This document shows, one piece after another, positions 1-7,219 of a stretch of 17,113 nt of DNA. The position numbers and the translations under genes are program-made. The notes under the pieces are model-generated. The model did not search any database, was not told the DNA's origin, and was given only the letters and a program-made list of their open reading frames with translations. Numbering within the stretch: position 1 is the first letter of the stretch; every line of letters begins with the position of its first letter. This DNA is from an uncultured Flavobacteriales bacterium (lineage in GTDB: Bacteria > Bacteroidota > Bacteroidia > Flavobacteriales > BACL11), in NCBI GenBank assembly GCA_913047525.1, contig CAJWUS010000013.1, positions 1 through 17,113 on the forward strand, written 5' to 3'.

Positions 1-385
1 TGCTACTTACAATGTAAATGACGATATGTCTGTATCTGCTACCAGAACTACTTATGGAGAAGGTGGATTTTCTCAGGCTGGATCTAACATGGGTGGAGCT
101 GACAGCTGGAATACTCACGGTAACATGGGTTACCTAGGAGCTAATGATGAGGATATGGCTTTTGGTGTTTCTTACTCTATGGGTGACTTTAACTTAGGTG
201 TATCAATGCATACAGTAAGTAATGAAGCTGCTGCAGAGGATAGAAAAGTAACTGAGGCTAACTTTGGCTATACTATGAGCGATAATGCTTCTGTAAGTAT
301 TAAGTACGCTACTGACAGTGCTGATATAGATGCAAGTGGTGATGATGATAAGTACATGTGGTTAACTTTATCTGTTACTCCGTAA
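1..385 (+). CDS. Porin-like outer-membrane beta-barrel protein, 3' part only
   Basis: The reading frame is open from base 2 to the TAA at 383-385, so the gene begins left of the window; the ATG at 26 is internal. About 127 C-terminal residues are visible. They form alternating polar/hydrophobic strands separated by short acidic Gly/Asp/Asn turns, for example segments reading FGVSYSMGDFNLGVSM and ASVSIKYATDSADI, and the chain ends on a strand (WLTLSVTP). This is the pattern of the last strands of a porin-type barrel in the outer membrane. There is no obvious plug, OmpA-like or C-terminal sorting domain. Codon use favours GCT, GGT, AAC, TAC and GAC more than the surrounding genes do, as expected for an abundant protein. 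A strong terminator follows 21 bases after the stop, so it ends its own transcript. Substrate and exact family cannot be told from this fragment. Confidence 0.7.
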   Translation, partial: ATYNVNDDMSVSATRTTYGEGGFSQAGSNMGGADSWNTHGNMGYLGANDEDMAFGVSYSMGDFNLGVSMHTVSNEAAAEDRKVTEANFGYTMSDNASVSIKYATDSADIDASGDDDKYMWLTLSVTP

Positions 386-406
386 TTAGATAAAAACACA
401 AAATAT

Positions 407-435
407 AAAAGAGCCCCAATTGGGGCTCTTTTTTT
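407..435 (+). terminator. Rho-independent terminator after the porin-like gene
   Basis: A perfect inverted repeat, GAGCCCC-AATT-GGGGCTC (411-428), is extended by flanking A and T bases to an 11-bp stem and is followed by a run of seven T (429-435). It is the most GC-rich hairpin in the window and lies 21 bases after the stop codon. The sequence is nearly symmetric, but there is no gene on the other strand that it would serve. Confidence 0.93.
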
Positions 436-536
436 ATGTCTTTTATCTAGTATTTCTATCTATCACCCCTTTTACGACTAACAAATTACTGTTAACAACT
501 GAAAATAGAGTTTACCTAATTTAGAACAAACATTTC

Positions 537-544
537 TATCTTGC
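537..544 (+). promoter_or_regulatory. Probable -7 promoter box of the first small barrel gene
   Basis: TATCTTGC lies 29 bases upstream of the chosen ATG at 574. It resembles the Bacteroidota -7 box TAnnTTTG but is one T short compared with TATATTTGC in front of the downstream paralog. No convincing TTG -33 element lies 17 to 23 bases upstream, so this is a weak call supported mainly by position and by the match to the paralog's leader. Confidence 0.4.
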
Positions 545-573
545 AACCAGTATTAACCAAAAAATATAGAAAA

Positions 574-975
574 ATGAAAAAAGCATTTTTAACTGCAGTT
601 CTTGCGTTTGCAACAATGTTTGCTTCTGCTCAAATCATGGTAGTTACTACCTATGATGGAGACCAAGAAGAGAGTATGGACAAGTTAACCGCTAACATGG
701 GGATTGGATACTCAGTCAGTGACAATATTGTAATTGGTGGAGTAAAAAATGGAGAAGATTATGACTTGTTTGCTCGCTACAATTTTAAAGATGATCTTTA
801 TTTATCTTTACAGATGGCAACAGGAGACAATGAGGGAACTAGTATTGGTGTAGGTTATTCCTTGAATGTTTGTAAATCTCTTTATATTGAGCCAAACTAC
901 AGTATGGCAACAGAAAAAGATGTAGATGGTAACAGAGATGGAGAATTCAATCTTGGAATAGGTTATCGTTTCTAG
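574..975 (+). CDS. Small secreted beta-barrel-like protein, tandem copy 1
   Basis: The protein has 133 residues from the ATG at 574. An in-frame TTG at 541 would add 11 residues in front of a typical signal peptide, and 541 falls inside the likely promoter, so it is rejected. The N-terminus MKKAFLTAVLAFATMFASAQ is a Sec signal peptide with cleavage probably after SAQ. The mature part has short amphipathic strands with Gly-aromatic patterns (MGIGYSVSDN, DLFARYNF, LYLSLQM, SIGVGYSLNV, SLYIEPNYSM) and ends in FNLGIGYRF, the C-terminal aromatic strand common in outer-membrane barrels. A barrel of roughly eight strands would fit the length, but this is inference. The gene at 1068-1490 is a clear paralog. 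No known function can be assigned; both products are acidic. Confidence 0.75.
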   Translation: MKKAFLTAVLAFATMFASAQIMVVTTYDGDQEESMDKLTANMGIGYSVSDNIVIGGVKNGEDYDLFARYNFKDDLYLSLQMATGDNEGTSIGVGYSLNVCKSLYIEPNYSMATEKDVDGNRDGEFNLGIGYRF

Positions 976-992
976 AAAAACCTAAAGAGAAT

Positions 993-1020
993 AAAAAAAG
1001 CCGCATTGCGACTTTTTTTT
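993..1020 (+). terminator. Weak terminator between the tandem barrel genes
   Basis: A run of A then G (993-1000), a short imperfect stem CGCA/TGCG and C followed by eight T (1013-1020) can fold into a mostly A-T hairpin with one mismatch. It starts 17 bases after the stop codon at 975. Its T tract runs directly into the promoter box of the next gene at 1022. Confidence 0.6.
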
Positions 1021-1021
1021 A

Positions 1022-1029
1022 TATATTTG
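1022..1029 (+). promoter_or_regulatory. -7 promoter box of the second small barrel gene
   Basis: TATATTTG matches the Bacteroidota consensus TAnnTTTG at every fixed position and lies 38 bases before the ATG at 1068, giving a leader of about 30 nt that is almost all A and T. The nearest upstream TTG (1006-1008) is only 13 bases away, closer than usual, so no -33 element is claimed. Confidence 0.65.
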
Positions 1030-1067
1030 CACTTTATTAATAAACTAAAATTAAAAAATATCGAAAA

Positions 1068-1490
1068 ATGAAAAAGTTAATTTTAACAGCAGTATTAGCA
1101 ATAGCAACATTGTTTGTTTCTGCACAAAGCTTCATGGTTGTTACTGATTTAATTAAAACAGCTGATGGAGAGGAAGCTGGAATGAAAAATATTACGGACA
1201 GAATAGGTGTTGGTTACCAAGTAAATGATAACTTCATTGTTGGTGTACAATCTGCTGCAGGAGAGGATGGATATGATATGTTCTTCCGTTACTTATGGAA
1301 AGAATACATCTATGTATCATTAAACATGCCGACTGAGGAAGCTACTGATAATATGAAAATTGGTATTGGTTATTCTTTTAATGTTTGGAACTCTTTATAC
1401 ATTGAGCCAAATTACAATATGCCACTTAGTGAGGATGCTAGCGGAGATAGAAAGGGTGACTTTAACTTAGGGCTATCTTACAGATTCTAA
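1068..1490 (+). CDS. Small secreted beta-barrel-like protein, tandem copy 2
   Basis: The protein has 140 residues and a Sec signal peptide, MKKLILTAVLAIATLFVSAQ. It is collinear with the product of 574-975. Shared features are the signal peptide, MVVT just after the cleavage site, IG-V/I-GY followed by V-x-DN, an RY strand, the block SLYIEPNY-x-M and the ending FNLG-x-x-YRF. By eye roughly half the positions are identical, and this copy carries small insertions near residues 29-36 and 64-69. The A-rich leader just before the ATG is also nearly the same in both copies, so the duplication probably included upstream DNA. The product is likely an outer-membrane or secreted barrel of unknown role. 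It has its own promoter and a strong bidirectional terminator. Confidence 0.77.
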   Translation: MKKLILTAVLAIATLFVSAQSFMVVTDLIKTADGEEAGMKNITDRIGVGYQVNDNFIVGVQSAAGEDGYDMFFRYLWKEYIYVSLNMPTEEATDNMKIGIGYSFNVWNSLYIEPNYNMPLSEDASGDRKGDFNLGLSYRF

Positions 1491-1511
1491 AAAGTAACTC
1501 TTAAAAAAGAT

Positions 1512-1539
1512 AAAAGCCAGCTTCTAGCTGGCTTTTTTT
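1512..1539. terminator. Bidirectional terminator shared by the barrel gene and alaS
   Basis: The stem AAAAGCCAGCT (1512-1522) pairs with AGCTGGCTTTT (1526-1536) around a TCT loop. On the plus strand it is followed by a run of T to 1539; on the minus strand the stem is followed by TTTTATCTTTTTT. It can therefore end both convergent transcripts. The alaS stop codon (1538-1540 on the minus strand) sits in the flank of the hairpin, so the whole stem is 3' untranslated sequence for alaS. Confidence 0.88.
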
Positions 1540-4132
1540 ATACAATTAGTTGCTTTACTTTCTCAAATACTTCTTTTATCCCCTTTGGGTTACTGCCTCC
1601 AGCAGTTGCAAAATTAGCTTGCCCTCCTCCTCCTCCATTTATTAAAGGGCTAATTTCATTAATTAAATTTGAAGCATTAAGGTTTTTATTTTTTACCAAA
1701 TCATCCGTAATCATAATCGTAATAATTGCTTTGCCTTCATTCCCAGAGGCCAAAAGCACAAGCAAATTCTCCTGTTTTTTTAGTTTGAAAGCAATATTTT
1801 TCATTGTCCCAGCATCCAAATTTACTTTTTCAACAATTACATTCATGCCATTTATTTTACTGCTTTTATCTAGTAATTCATTTAGTAATCCATCTGCTTT
1901 TTCTTTTTGCAATTTTTCTAATTCTTTCTCTTTCTTTTTATTTACAGTGAGCAAATCTTTTATGCTTTTAACTAATTCTTTAGTTTTAAGCAATCTGCTT
2001 AACTCATCCAATACATTGTCTTGTTCATTAAAGTATACTAATGCTTTTGTTCCAGTTATTGCCTCAATTCTTCTTATTCCGGCAGCAGTTGAGCTTTCTG
2101 AAATTATTTTGAAAAGTCCTATTTCACCAGTTGCATTTACATGCGTTCCTCCACAAAGTTCTTTGGAAGAATCAAACTGAATCATTCTTACTACATCTCC
2201 ATATTTTTCGCCAAATAGCATCATGGCACCCATTTCTTTTGCTTCAGAAAGCGGCATGTTATTATGCTCTGTTAAGAAGATATTATTTAATATTTTATGA
2301 TTTACACTTGCTTCTATTTTTGACAACTCCTCATTAGAAAGTTTTGAAAAGTGAGAAAAATCGAACCTTAAATAATCAGCACAAACCAAAGACCCTTTTT
2401 GCTGCACATGCTCGCCTAAAATTTCCTGCAAACTCTCATGTAACAAATGCGTAGCAGTATGATTTCTTTCGGTGGAAATTCTTGAATCTAAATCCACGAT
2501 AGCCGTAAATTTTTCTTTTATTTTTTTTGGCAACTCCTTAACAAAATGAATAATTACATTGGTTTCCCATTTGGTATCAAATATCTCAATGCATTCCTTT
2601 TCATTTTTGATGCATCCTGTATCACCAACTTGCCCACCACCTTCTGCATAAAATGGAGTTAGGTTAAAAACCAGATGAAAAACAACTCCATCAACAGTTT
2701 TCACCTCTCTATATCTAGTAATTTTAATGTCGGTTTCTAATTTTTTATACCCAACAAACTCCTCTACTTCATCTTCAATCAGCACCATCCAATCGCTAGT
2801 TTCTATTTTTGCAGCAGATTTTGATCTGTCTTTTTGTTTTTTCATTTCTGCATCAAAGCCATCTGTATCACATTTCATGCCTTTTTCATTTAATATTAAT
2901 ATTGTCAAATCTTTTGGGAAACCAAAAGTATCGTATAATTCAAAAAGTTGCTTGCCAGAAATATTTTTTGCCTTTCCCATCATTTGCTGAATCCTTTTTA
3001 AGCCAGCTTCAAGCGTTCTTAAAAAAGATTTTTCTTCCTGTTTTACTACATTTTCTATAATATCAATTTGTGATTTTATTTCTGGAAATTGCTTTCCCAT
3101 TTGTGCACTTAATACCTCTACTAATTTATACATAAATGGCTCTTTCATGTCCAGGAACGAATAGCCATAGCGGATAGCTCTTCTTAAAATCCTACGGATA
3201 ACATAACCAGCCTTGACATTGGAAGGCAGTTGCCCATCTGCAATGGAAAAAGTGATAGCCCTTATATGATCTGCAATCACACGCATGGCAATATCTTGTT
3301 TTTCGTTTTTACCGTATTCCCTTTTGCTAAGCTTTGCTATTTGTTGAATTATTGGCTGAAAAATATCAGTATCATAATTGGATTTTACCCCTTGCATTAT
3401 CATACAAAGTCGTTCAAAACCCATGCCAGTATCTACATGATTACTAGGAAGTTGCTCTAAACTATTGTCTGCTTTTCGGCTGTACTGCATAAAAACCAGA
3501 TTCCAGATTTCAATAACTTGTGGATGATCTTTATTTACAAGAGTTGCTCCGTCAACTTTTGCTCTTTCTTTATCCGTTCTATTATCATAATGAATTTCAC
3601 TACAAGGACCACAAGGGCCAACCTCCCCCATTTCCCAAAAGTTATCTTTTTTATTTCCATTTAATATTTTATCAGTTTGGGTATACTTGCCCCAAATATC
3701 AGAAGTTGCTTTATCTCTTGATAAACCATCCTCTTTCGATCCTTCAAAAATCGTTACATAAAGCCGATCTTTATCTAACTTACAAACTTCAATTAAAAAT
3801 TCCCAAGACCAATAAATTGCTTCTTCTTTGAAATAATCACCAAAGGACCAATTCCCCAACATTTCGAACATGGTATGATGATAGGTATCGTGTCCTACCT
3901 CTTCCAAATCATTATGTTTTCCAGAAACTCGCAAGCACTTTTGTGAATTTGCCACTCTTAAATCTGTGGGCTTGGAATTACCTAAAAATATATCCTTAAA
4001 AGGATTCATTCCCGCATTGGTGAACATTAAAGTAGAATCATTTTGCACCACCATTGGTGAAGAACTTACAATTTGATGTGCTTTTTCTTGATAAAAGTTT
4101 AAAAATAAAGCCCTTACTTTTTTAGAATCCAT
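1538..4132 (-). CDS. alaS: Alanine--tRNA ligase
   Basis: The enzyme charges tRNA-Ala with alanine in the cytoplasm and removes mischarged serine or glycine. Its 864 residues are close to the usual 870-880 and the gene is intact. The N-terminal class II catalytic domain opens with the motif FTNAGMNPFKDIFLG and contains the GHDTYHHTMFEMLGNWSFGDYF region. The editing domain carries the zinc-type motifs H558-T-A-T-H562 and C660-G-G-T-H664, in almost the same positions as in the E. coli enzyme. A lysine/glutamate-rich coiled coil (about 700-745) links to the C-Ala domain, which contains a glycine-rich GGGGGQANFATAGG stretch near the end. The start follows an A-rich AAAGA leader. It is monocistronic: convergent with the barrel gene through a shared terminator, divergent from the M23 peptidase gene. 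Confidence 0.97.
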   Translation of the reverse strand: MDSKKVRALFLNFYQEKAHQIVSSSPMVVQNDSTLMFTNAGMNPFKDIFLGNSKPTDLRVANSQKCLRVSGKHNDLEEVGHDTYHHTMFEMLGNWSFGDYFKEEAIYWSWEFLIEVCKLDKDRLYVTIFEGSKEDGLSRDKATSDIWGKYTQTDKILNGNKKDNFWEMGEVGPCGPCSEIHYDNRTDKERAKVDGATLVNKDHPQVIEIWNLVFMQYSRKADNSLEQLPSNHVDTGMGFERLCMIMQGVKSNYDTDIFQPIIQQIAKLSKREYGKNEKQDIAMRVIADHIRAITFSIADGQLPSNVKAGYVIRRILRRAIRYGYSFLDMKEPFMYKLVEVLSAQMGKQFPEIKSQIDIIENVVKQEEKSFLRTLEAGLKRIQQMMGKAKNISGKQLFELYDTFGFPKDLTILILNEKGMKCDTDGFDAEMKKQKDRSKSAAKIETSDWMVLIEDEVEEFVGYKKLETDIKITRYREVKTVDGVVFHLVFNLTPFYAEGGGQVGDTGCIKNEKECIEIFDTKWETNVIIHFVKELPKKIKEKFTAIVDLDSRISTERNHTATHLLHESLQEILGEHVQQKGSLVCADYLRFDFSHFSKLSNEELSKIEASVNHKILNNIFLTEHNNMPLSEAKEMGAMMLFGEKYGDVVRMIQFDSSKELCGGTHVNATGEIGLFKIISESSTAAGIRRIEAITGTKALVYFNEQDNVLDELSRLLKTKELVKSIKDLLTVNKKKEKELEKLQKEKADGLLNELLDKSSKINGMNVIVEKVNLDAGTMKNIAFKLKKQENLLVLLASGNEGKAIITIMITDDLVKNKNLNASNLINEISPLINGGGGGQANFATAGGSNPKGIKEVFEKVKQLIV

Positions 4133-4174
4133 TCTTTATATTTTGTCTATTCACATTAATGTGTTAGAAATCAG

Positions 4175-4182
4175 CAAATTTA
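4175..4182 (-). promoter_or_regulatory. -7 promoter box of alaS
   Basis: Read on the minus strand, TAAATTTG matches TAnnTTTG exactly and ends 42 bases before the alaS ATG. No TTG -33 element at the expected distance is visible. It lies in the 99-base divergent region with the M23 promoter box on the other strand at 4208-4215. Confidence 0.55.
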
Positions 4183-4207
4183 GCGCCTCAATATAATGTA
4201 ATTTCAC

Positions 4208-4215
4208 TAATTTTG
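4208..4215 (+). promoter_or_regulatory. -7 promoter box of the M23 peptidase/MerR operon
   Basis: TAATTTTG matches TAnnTTTG and lies 16 bases before the ATG at 4232, which predicts a very short leader of about 10 nt. The -33 region of this promoter would overlap that of alaS on the opposite strand. Confidence 0.55.
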
Positions 4216-4231
4216 CGGCAGAAATAATTTC

Positions 4232-5203
4232 ATGGCTAAAATAAAATATTATTACGATACCAAAACATTAAGTTATAAACGAATTGAACTAAATACTTTT
4301 GATAAGTTCAAGCGTTCTCTTGGCTTTTTATCAGCCAGTATAGTTGTTGGGCTTATTATGGTAATCGTGTTTTTTCAGTTTTTTGATAGCCCAAAAGAAA
4401 AAAGATTGAAAAGCGAGATTGAAAATTTAGTGTTACAATATGATATCTTGAGCAAGAAAATGACACAAATTGATTTGGTTTTAGATGACATTCAGCACAG
4501 AGATGATAATATATATCGTGTGATTTTTGAAGCTGACCCTATCCCTTCTTCCATTAGAAAGGCAGGTTTTGGAGGTGTGAATAGATATAAGGATATTCGT
4601 AATTTTAGCAATGCCGAATTGGTAATAGAAGCGGAAAAAAAGGCAGATAAACTTTCTAAACAACTATATATTCAGTCCAAATCCTTTGATGAAGTAATTG
4701 ATTTAGCAAAAAATAAAGCGGATATGTTGGCATCAATCCCAGCAATTCAGCCAATAGCCAATAAAGATTTAGGTAGAGTGGCAAGTGGTTATGGTTACAG
4801 AATTCACCCCATTTACAAAACAAGAAAACTTCATACAGGAATGGATTTTACAGCTCCGAAAGGCACCCCTATTTATGCTACTGGTGATGGAAAAATAGCA
4901 AAAGTAAGAAGAAGCAGAAGAGGCTATGGCGATCATGTAATAATTGATCATGGATATGGCTACCAAACGCTTTATGCGCATATGACAAAATACATAGTGT
5001 ATAGAGGGCAAAAAGTAAAAAGAGGAGAAATAATTGGTTATGTAGGAAATACAGGTACATCAGTTGCACCTCACCTGCATTATGAAGTAATAAAAAACAA
5101 AAGAAAAATCAATCCTGTTAATTATTATTATAATGATTTGAGCCCTGAGGAATACGATAAAATGATCGAAATTTCCTCTCAAAATAACCAGTCATTTGAC
5201 TAA
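4232..5203 (+). CDS. Membrane-anchored M23 (LytM-type) metallopeptidase
   Basis: This is a probable peptidoglycan endopeptidase or cell-wall activator, 323 residues, in the periplasm. One membrane segment (about 31-52) follows a short basic cytoplasmic tail. A linker of about 130 residues, partly helical and charged (55-90, 130-170), carries a block around HRDDNIYRVIFEADPIP that I recall as conserved in Bacteroidota members. The C-terminal LytM domain starts near 185 with GYGYRIHPIY. It has all expected zinc and catalytic residues: H201-T-G-M-D205, H250 in YAHM and H281-L-H283. These complete motifs suggest an active enzyme rather than an EnvC/NlpD-like activator. The stop codon overlaps the MerR start (TAATG), so the two genes are probably co-translated. 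Confidence 0.92.
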   Translation: MAKIKYYYDTKTLSYKRIELNTFDKFKRSLGFLSASIVVGLIMVIVFFQFFDSPKEKRLKSEIENLVLQYDILSKKMTQIDLVLDDIQHRDDNIYRVIFEADPIPSSIRKAGFGGVNRYKDIRNFSNAELVIEAEKKADKLSKQLYIQSKSFDEVIDLAKNKADMLASIPAIQPIANKDLGRVASGYGYRIHPIYKTRKLHTGMDFTAPKGTPIYATGDGKIAKVRRSRRGYGDHVIIDHGYGYQTLYAHMTKYIVYRGQKVKRGEIIGYVGNTGTSVAPHLHYEVIKNKRKINPVNYYYNDLSPEEYDKMIEISSQNNQSFD

Positions 5204-5538
5204 TGCCTTATAAAGAAAAAAAAATAGAAAAATTATTTTATCCCATTGGGGATGTAGCAAAAATGTTTGATGTAAGTGTTTCTTCCATCCGATATTGGGA
5301 AAAGGAGTTTGATATCCTGAAACCAAAAAAAAATAAAAAAGGAAACAGAATGTTCACCAAAAAAGATGTGGACAACCTTAGAATAATTTATCACTTAACC
5401 AAAGAAAGAGGTTTCACTTTGGAAGGCGCTAAAAAGAAATTATACGAAAATAAAGCAGATACCATTGACAATGTTGAAATCATCAATCATCTAAAAAATA
5501 TCCGTCAGTTTTTAGTAGAATTCAGAGAAGAACTCTAA
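5203..5538 (+). CDS. Short MerR-family transcriptional regulator
   Basis: The protein has 111 residues. The N-terminal winged helix-turn-helix is clear: YPIGDVAKMFDVSVSSIRYWEKEF (13-36) and the wing GNRMFTKKDVDNL (47-59), followed by the second helical pair RIIYHLTKERGFTLEGAKKKL (60-80). After about 30 more helical residues the chain stops, so there is no effector-binding domain, no metal-binding cysteine cluster and only a short dimerisation helix. It probably binds DNA as a dimer without a small-molecule input. The start is fixed by a one-base overlap with the stop of the M23 peptidase gene, and I recall this pairing from other Bacteroidota. Its target is unknown. Its 3' end overlaps hldD on the other strand by 4 nt. 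Confidence 0.88.
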   Translation: MPYKEKKIEKLFYPIGDVAKMFDVSVSSIRYWEKEFDILKPKKNKKGNRMFTKKDVDNLRIIYHLTKERGFTLEGAKKKLYENKADTIDNVEIINHLKNIRQFLVEFREEL

Positions 5539-6500
5539 AAATATTTCCCTTTTAGCAAATAGAATTTCACATATTCATCCACCCCTTTTTCTAATGTTGT
5601 GAATGATTTTTTATAACCAATATCTTTTAATTTTCGCATATCTCCTTGTGTGAAATATTGGTATTTATCCCTTATATCCTCTGGCGTATCGATAAAAGAA
5701 ATATTTGGCATTTTGTTTAAAGCACTAAAAATAGCTTTTGCCAAATCGTTAAAAGTACGCGCTTCTCCTGTTCCTAGATTATAAATCCCACTATCTTTTT
5801 TGTGCTTCATCATAAACAGAAGCGCCTCACAAACATCCTTTACATAGATAAAATCTCTAAGTTGCTCTCCATCTTTATAATCTTGATTATGAGAATGGAA
5901 AAGCTTCATTCCTCCTGTTTCTTTTACCTGATTAAAGGCGTGAAAGATGACGGACGCCATCCTTCCTTTATGATATTCGTTGGGCCCAAATACATTGAAA
6001 AACTTAAAACCAGCCCAAAATGGTGAATTCTCATTTTGCTTTAACATCCATTTATCAAATTCATTCTTTGATATTCCATAAGGATTAAGGGGTTTTAATT
6101 TTTCCACAAGTTCATGGCTATCCTCAAACCCAAACTCTCCCATTCCATAAGTTGCTGCTGAGGAAGCGTAAATAAATGGAATCTGAAATTTTACGCATTT
6201 CACCCATAAATTTTTAGAATAATTCAGATTAAGTTCATCAAAAATTGCAGTATCAAATTCTGTGGTATCTGTTCTGGCACCAATATGAAAAACAAAATCT
6301 ATTGTATTCCAATTTCCATCCATCCAACTCATCAAATCCTTTCTGTGTATCTTTTCGAAAAATTGTTTTCCCTCTAAGTTTGGATTCTTGGTTTCATCTG
6401 AAAAATCATCCACTAAAACTAAATTATTAAAACCCTCATTATTTAGCTCTTTGACCAAACAACTCCCGATAAAACCTGCTGCGCCAGTTACAATTATCAT
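5535..6500 (-). CDS. hldD: ADP-L-glycero-D-manno-heptose 6-epimerase
   Basis: This NADP-dependent short-chain dehydrogenase/epimerase converts ADP-D-glycero-D-manno-heptose to the L-glycero form used in the LPS inner core. Its 321 residues are close to the E. coli enzyme (310). The Rossmann motif TGAAGFIG is at 5-12, [13 protein letters not shown] near 70-82, the active-site strand YASSAATYG near 111-119 and the catalytic pair Y141-x3-K145 in NPYGISK. The family-specific blocks [18 protein letters not shown] and [10 protein letters not shown] are both present and separate it from UDP-glucose epimerases. It is the last gene of the kdsD-tatC-lptB-hldD operon and overlaps lptB by 4 nt (ATGA). 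No terminator is seen; its stop lies inside the end of the convergent MerR gene. Confidence 0.93.
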   Translation of the reverse strand: MIIVTGAAGFIGSCLVKELNNEGFNNLVLVDDFSDETKNPNLEGKQFFEKIHRKDLMSWMDGNWNTIDFVFHIGARTDTTEFDTAIFDELNLNYSKNLWVKCVKFQIPFIYASSAATYGMGEFGFEDSHELVEKLKPLNPYGISKNEFDKWMLKQNENSPFWAGFKFFNVFGPNEYHKGRMASVIFHAFNQVKETGGMKLFHSHNQDYKDGEQLRDFIYVKDVCEALLFMMKHKKDSGIYNLGTGEARTFNDLAKAIFSALNKMPNISFIDTPEDIRDKYQYFTQGDMRKLKDIGYKKSFTTLEKGVDEYVKFYLLKGKYF

Positions 6501-7219
6501 CTTAATTCAAAGTTTTGTCCTAAATATACTCTTCTAACTTGCTCATCTGCAGCCAATTCTTCTGCCGTTCCTGATTTTAATATTTTTCCTTCAAAAAGTA
6601 GATAGGACCTATCTGTAATGGATAAAGTTTCGTGCACATTATGATCGGTAATAAGTATACCAATATTTTTATTTTTAAGAGTAGCTACTATCTGTTGAAT
6701 ATCTTCTACCGCAATAGGATCGACCCCTGCAAATGGCTCGTCCAGTAAAATAAATTTAGGATTTGTAGCCAAAGCTCTTGCAATTTCACATCTTCTGCGC
6801 TCCCCTCCGGATAGTAATCCACCCATACTTTTTCTAATATTTTGCAAACCAAATTCCGAAAGTAAGGATTCACATTTTTCTTTCTGCTGCTGTTTACTTA
6901 AAGTTGTCATTTCCAAAACCGACAAAAGGTTATCCTCCACCGTCATTTTTCTAAATACGGATGCTTCTTGCGCCAAATAACCTATTCCCATTTGAGAACG
7001 CTTATACATTGGTAAATCCGTAATATCCTCTTCTCCTAAATATACATTCCCATCATTTGGTGATATTAAGCCAACCATCATGTAAAAACTTGTAGTTTTC
7101 CCTGCTCCATTGGGGCCTAACAAACCAACAATCTCACCTTGATTCAGTTCAATAGTTACCCCATCAACAACTGCTGTTTGTTTGTAATATTTTGCAATAT
7201 TTTCTACTTTTAATTTCAT
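6497..7219 (-). CDS. lptB: LPS export ABC transporter ATP-binding protein
   Basis: LptB is the cytoplasmic ATPase that, with LptF and LptG, extracts LPS from the inner membrane and drives it over the Lpt bridge. The protein has 240 residues (E. coli 241). Visible motifs are Walker A GPNGAGKT (35-42), the Q-loop Q84, the ABC signature LSGGE (136-140), Walker B FILLDE (156-161, catalytic E161) and the switch histidine H193 in TDH. The sequences VRRVYLG near the C-terminus and [13 protein letters not shown] after the Q-loop are typical of LptB rather than of branched amino-acid transporters. ATGA overlaps join it to tatC upstream and hldD downstream. The other Lpt components are not in this window. 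Confidence 0.94.
   Translation of the reverse strand: MKLKVENIAKYYKQTAVVDGVTIELNQGEIVGLLGPNGAGKTTSFYMMVGLISPNDGNVYLGEEDITDLPMYKRSQMGIGYLAQEASVFRKMTVEDNLLSVLEMTTLSKQQQKEKCESLLSEFGLQNIRKSMGGLLSGGERRRCEIARALATNPKFILLDEPFAGVDPIAVEDIQQIVATLKNKNIGILITDHNVHETLSITDRSYLLFEGKILKSGTAEELAADEQVRRVYLGQNFELR

Noticed and set aside
541..573. TTG start giving 11 extra residues to the first small barrel protein
   Set aside because: It lies on the putative promoter box and would put a basic stretch before a normal signal peptide; the ATG at 574 matches the paralog.
1006..1008. TTG as a -33 element for the promoter at 1022
   Set aside because: The 13-base spacing is shorter than the usual 17 to 23 and it lies within the terminator loop.
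1731..2180. 149-residue open frame on the plus strand inside alaS, with neighbours at 2131, 2727, 2809, 3230 and 3520
   Set aside because: They are antisense to an intact, fully motif-bearing alaS, have Ser/Phe-rich composition typical of reversed Lys/Glu-rich coding sequence, and lack promoters or family motifs.
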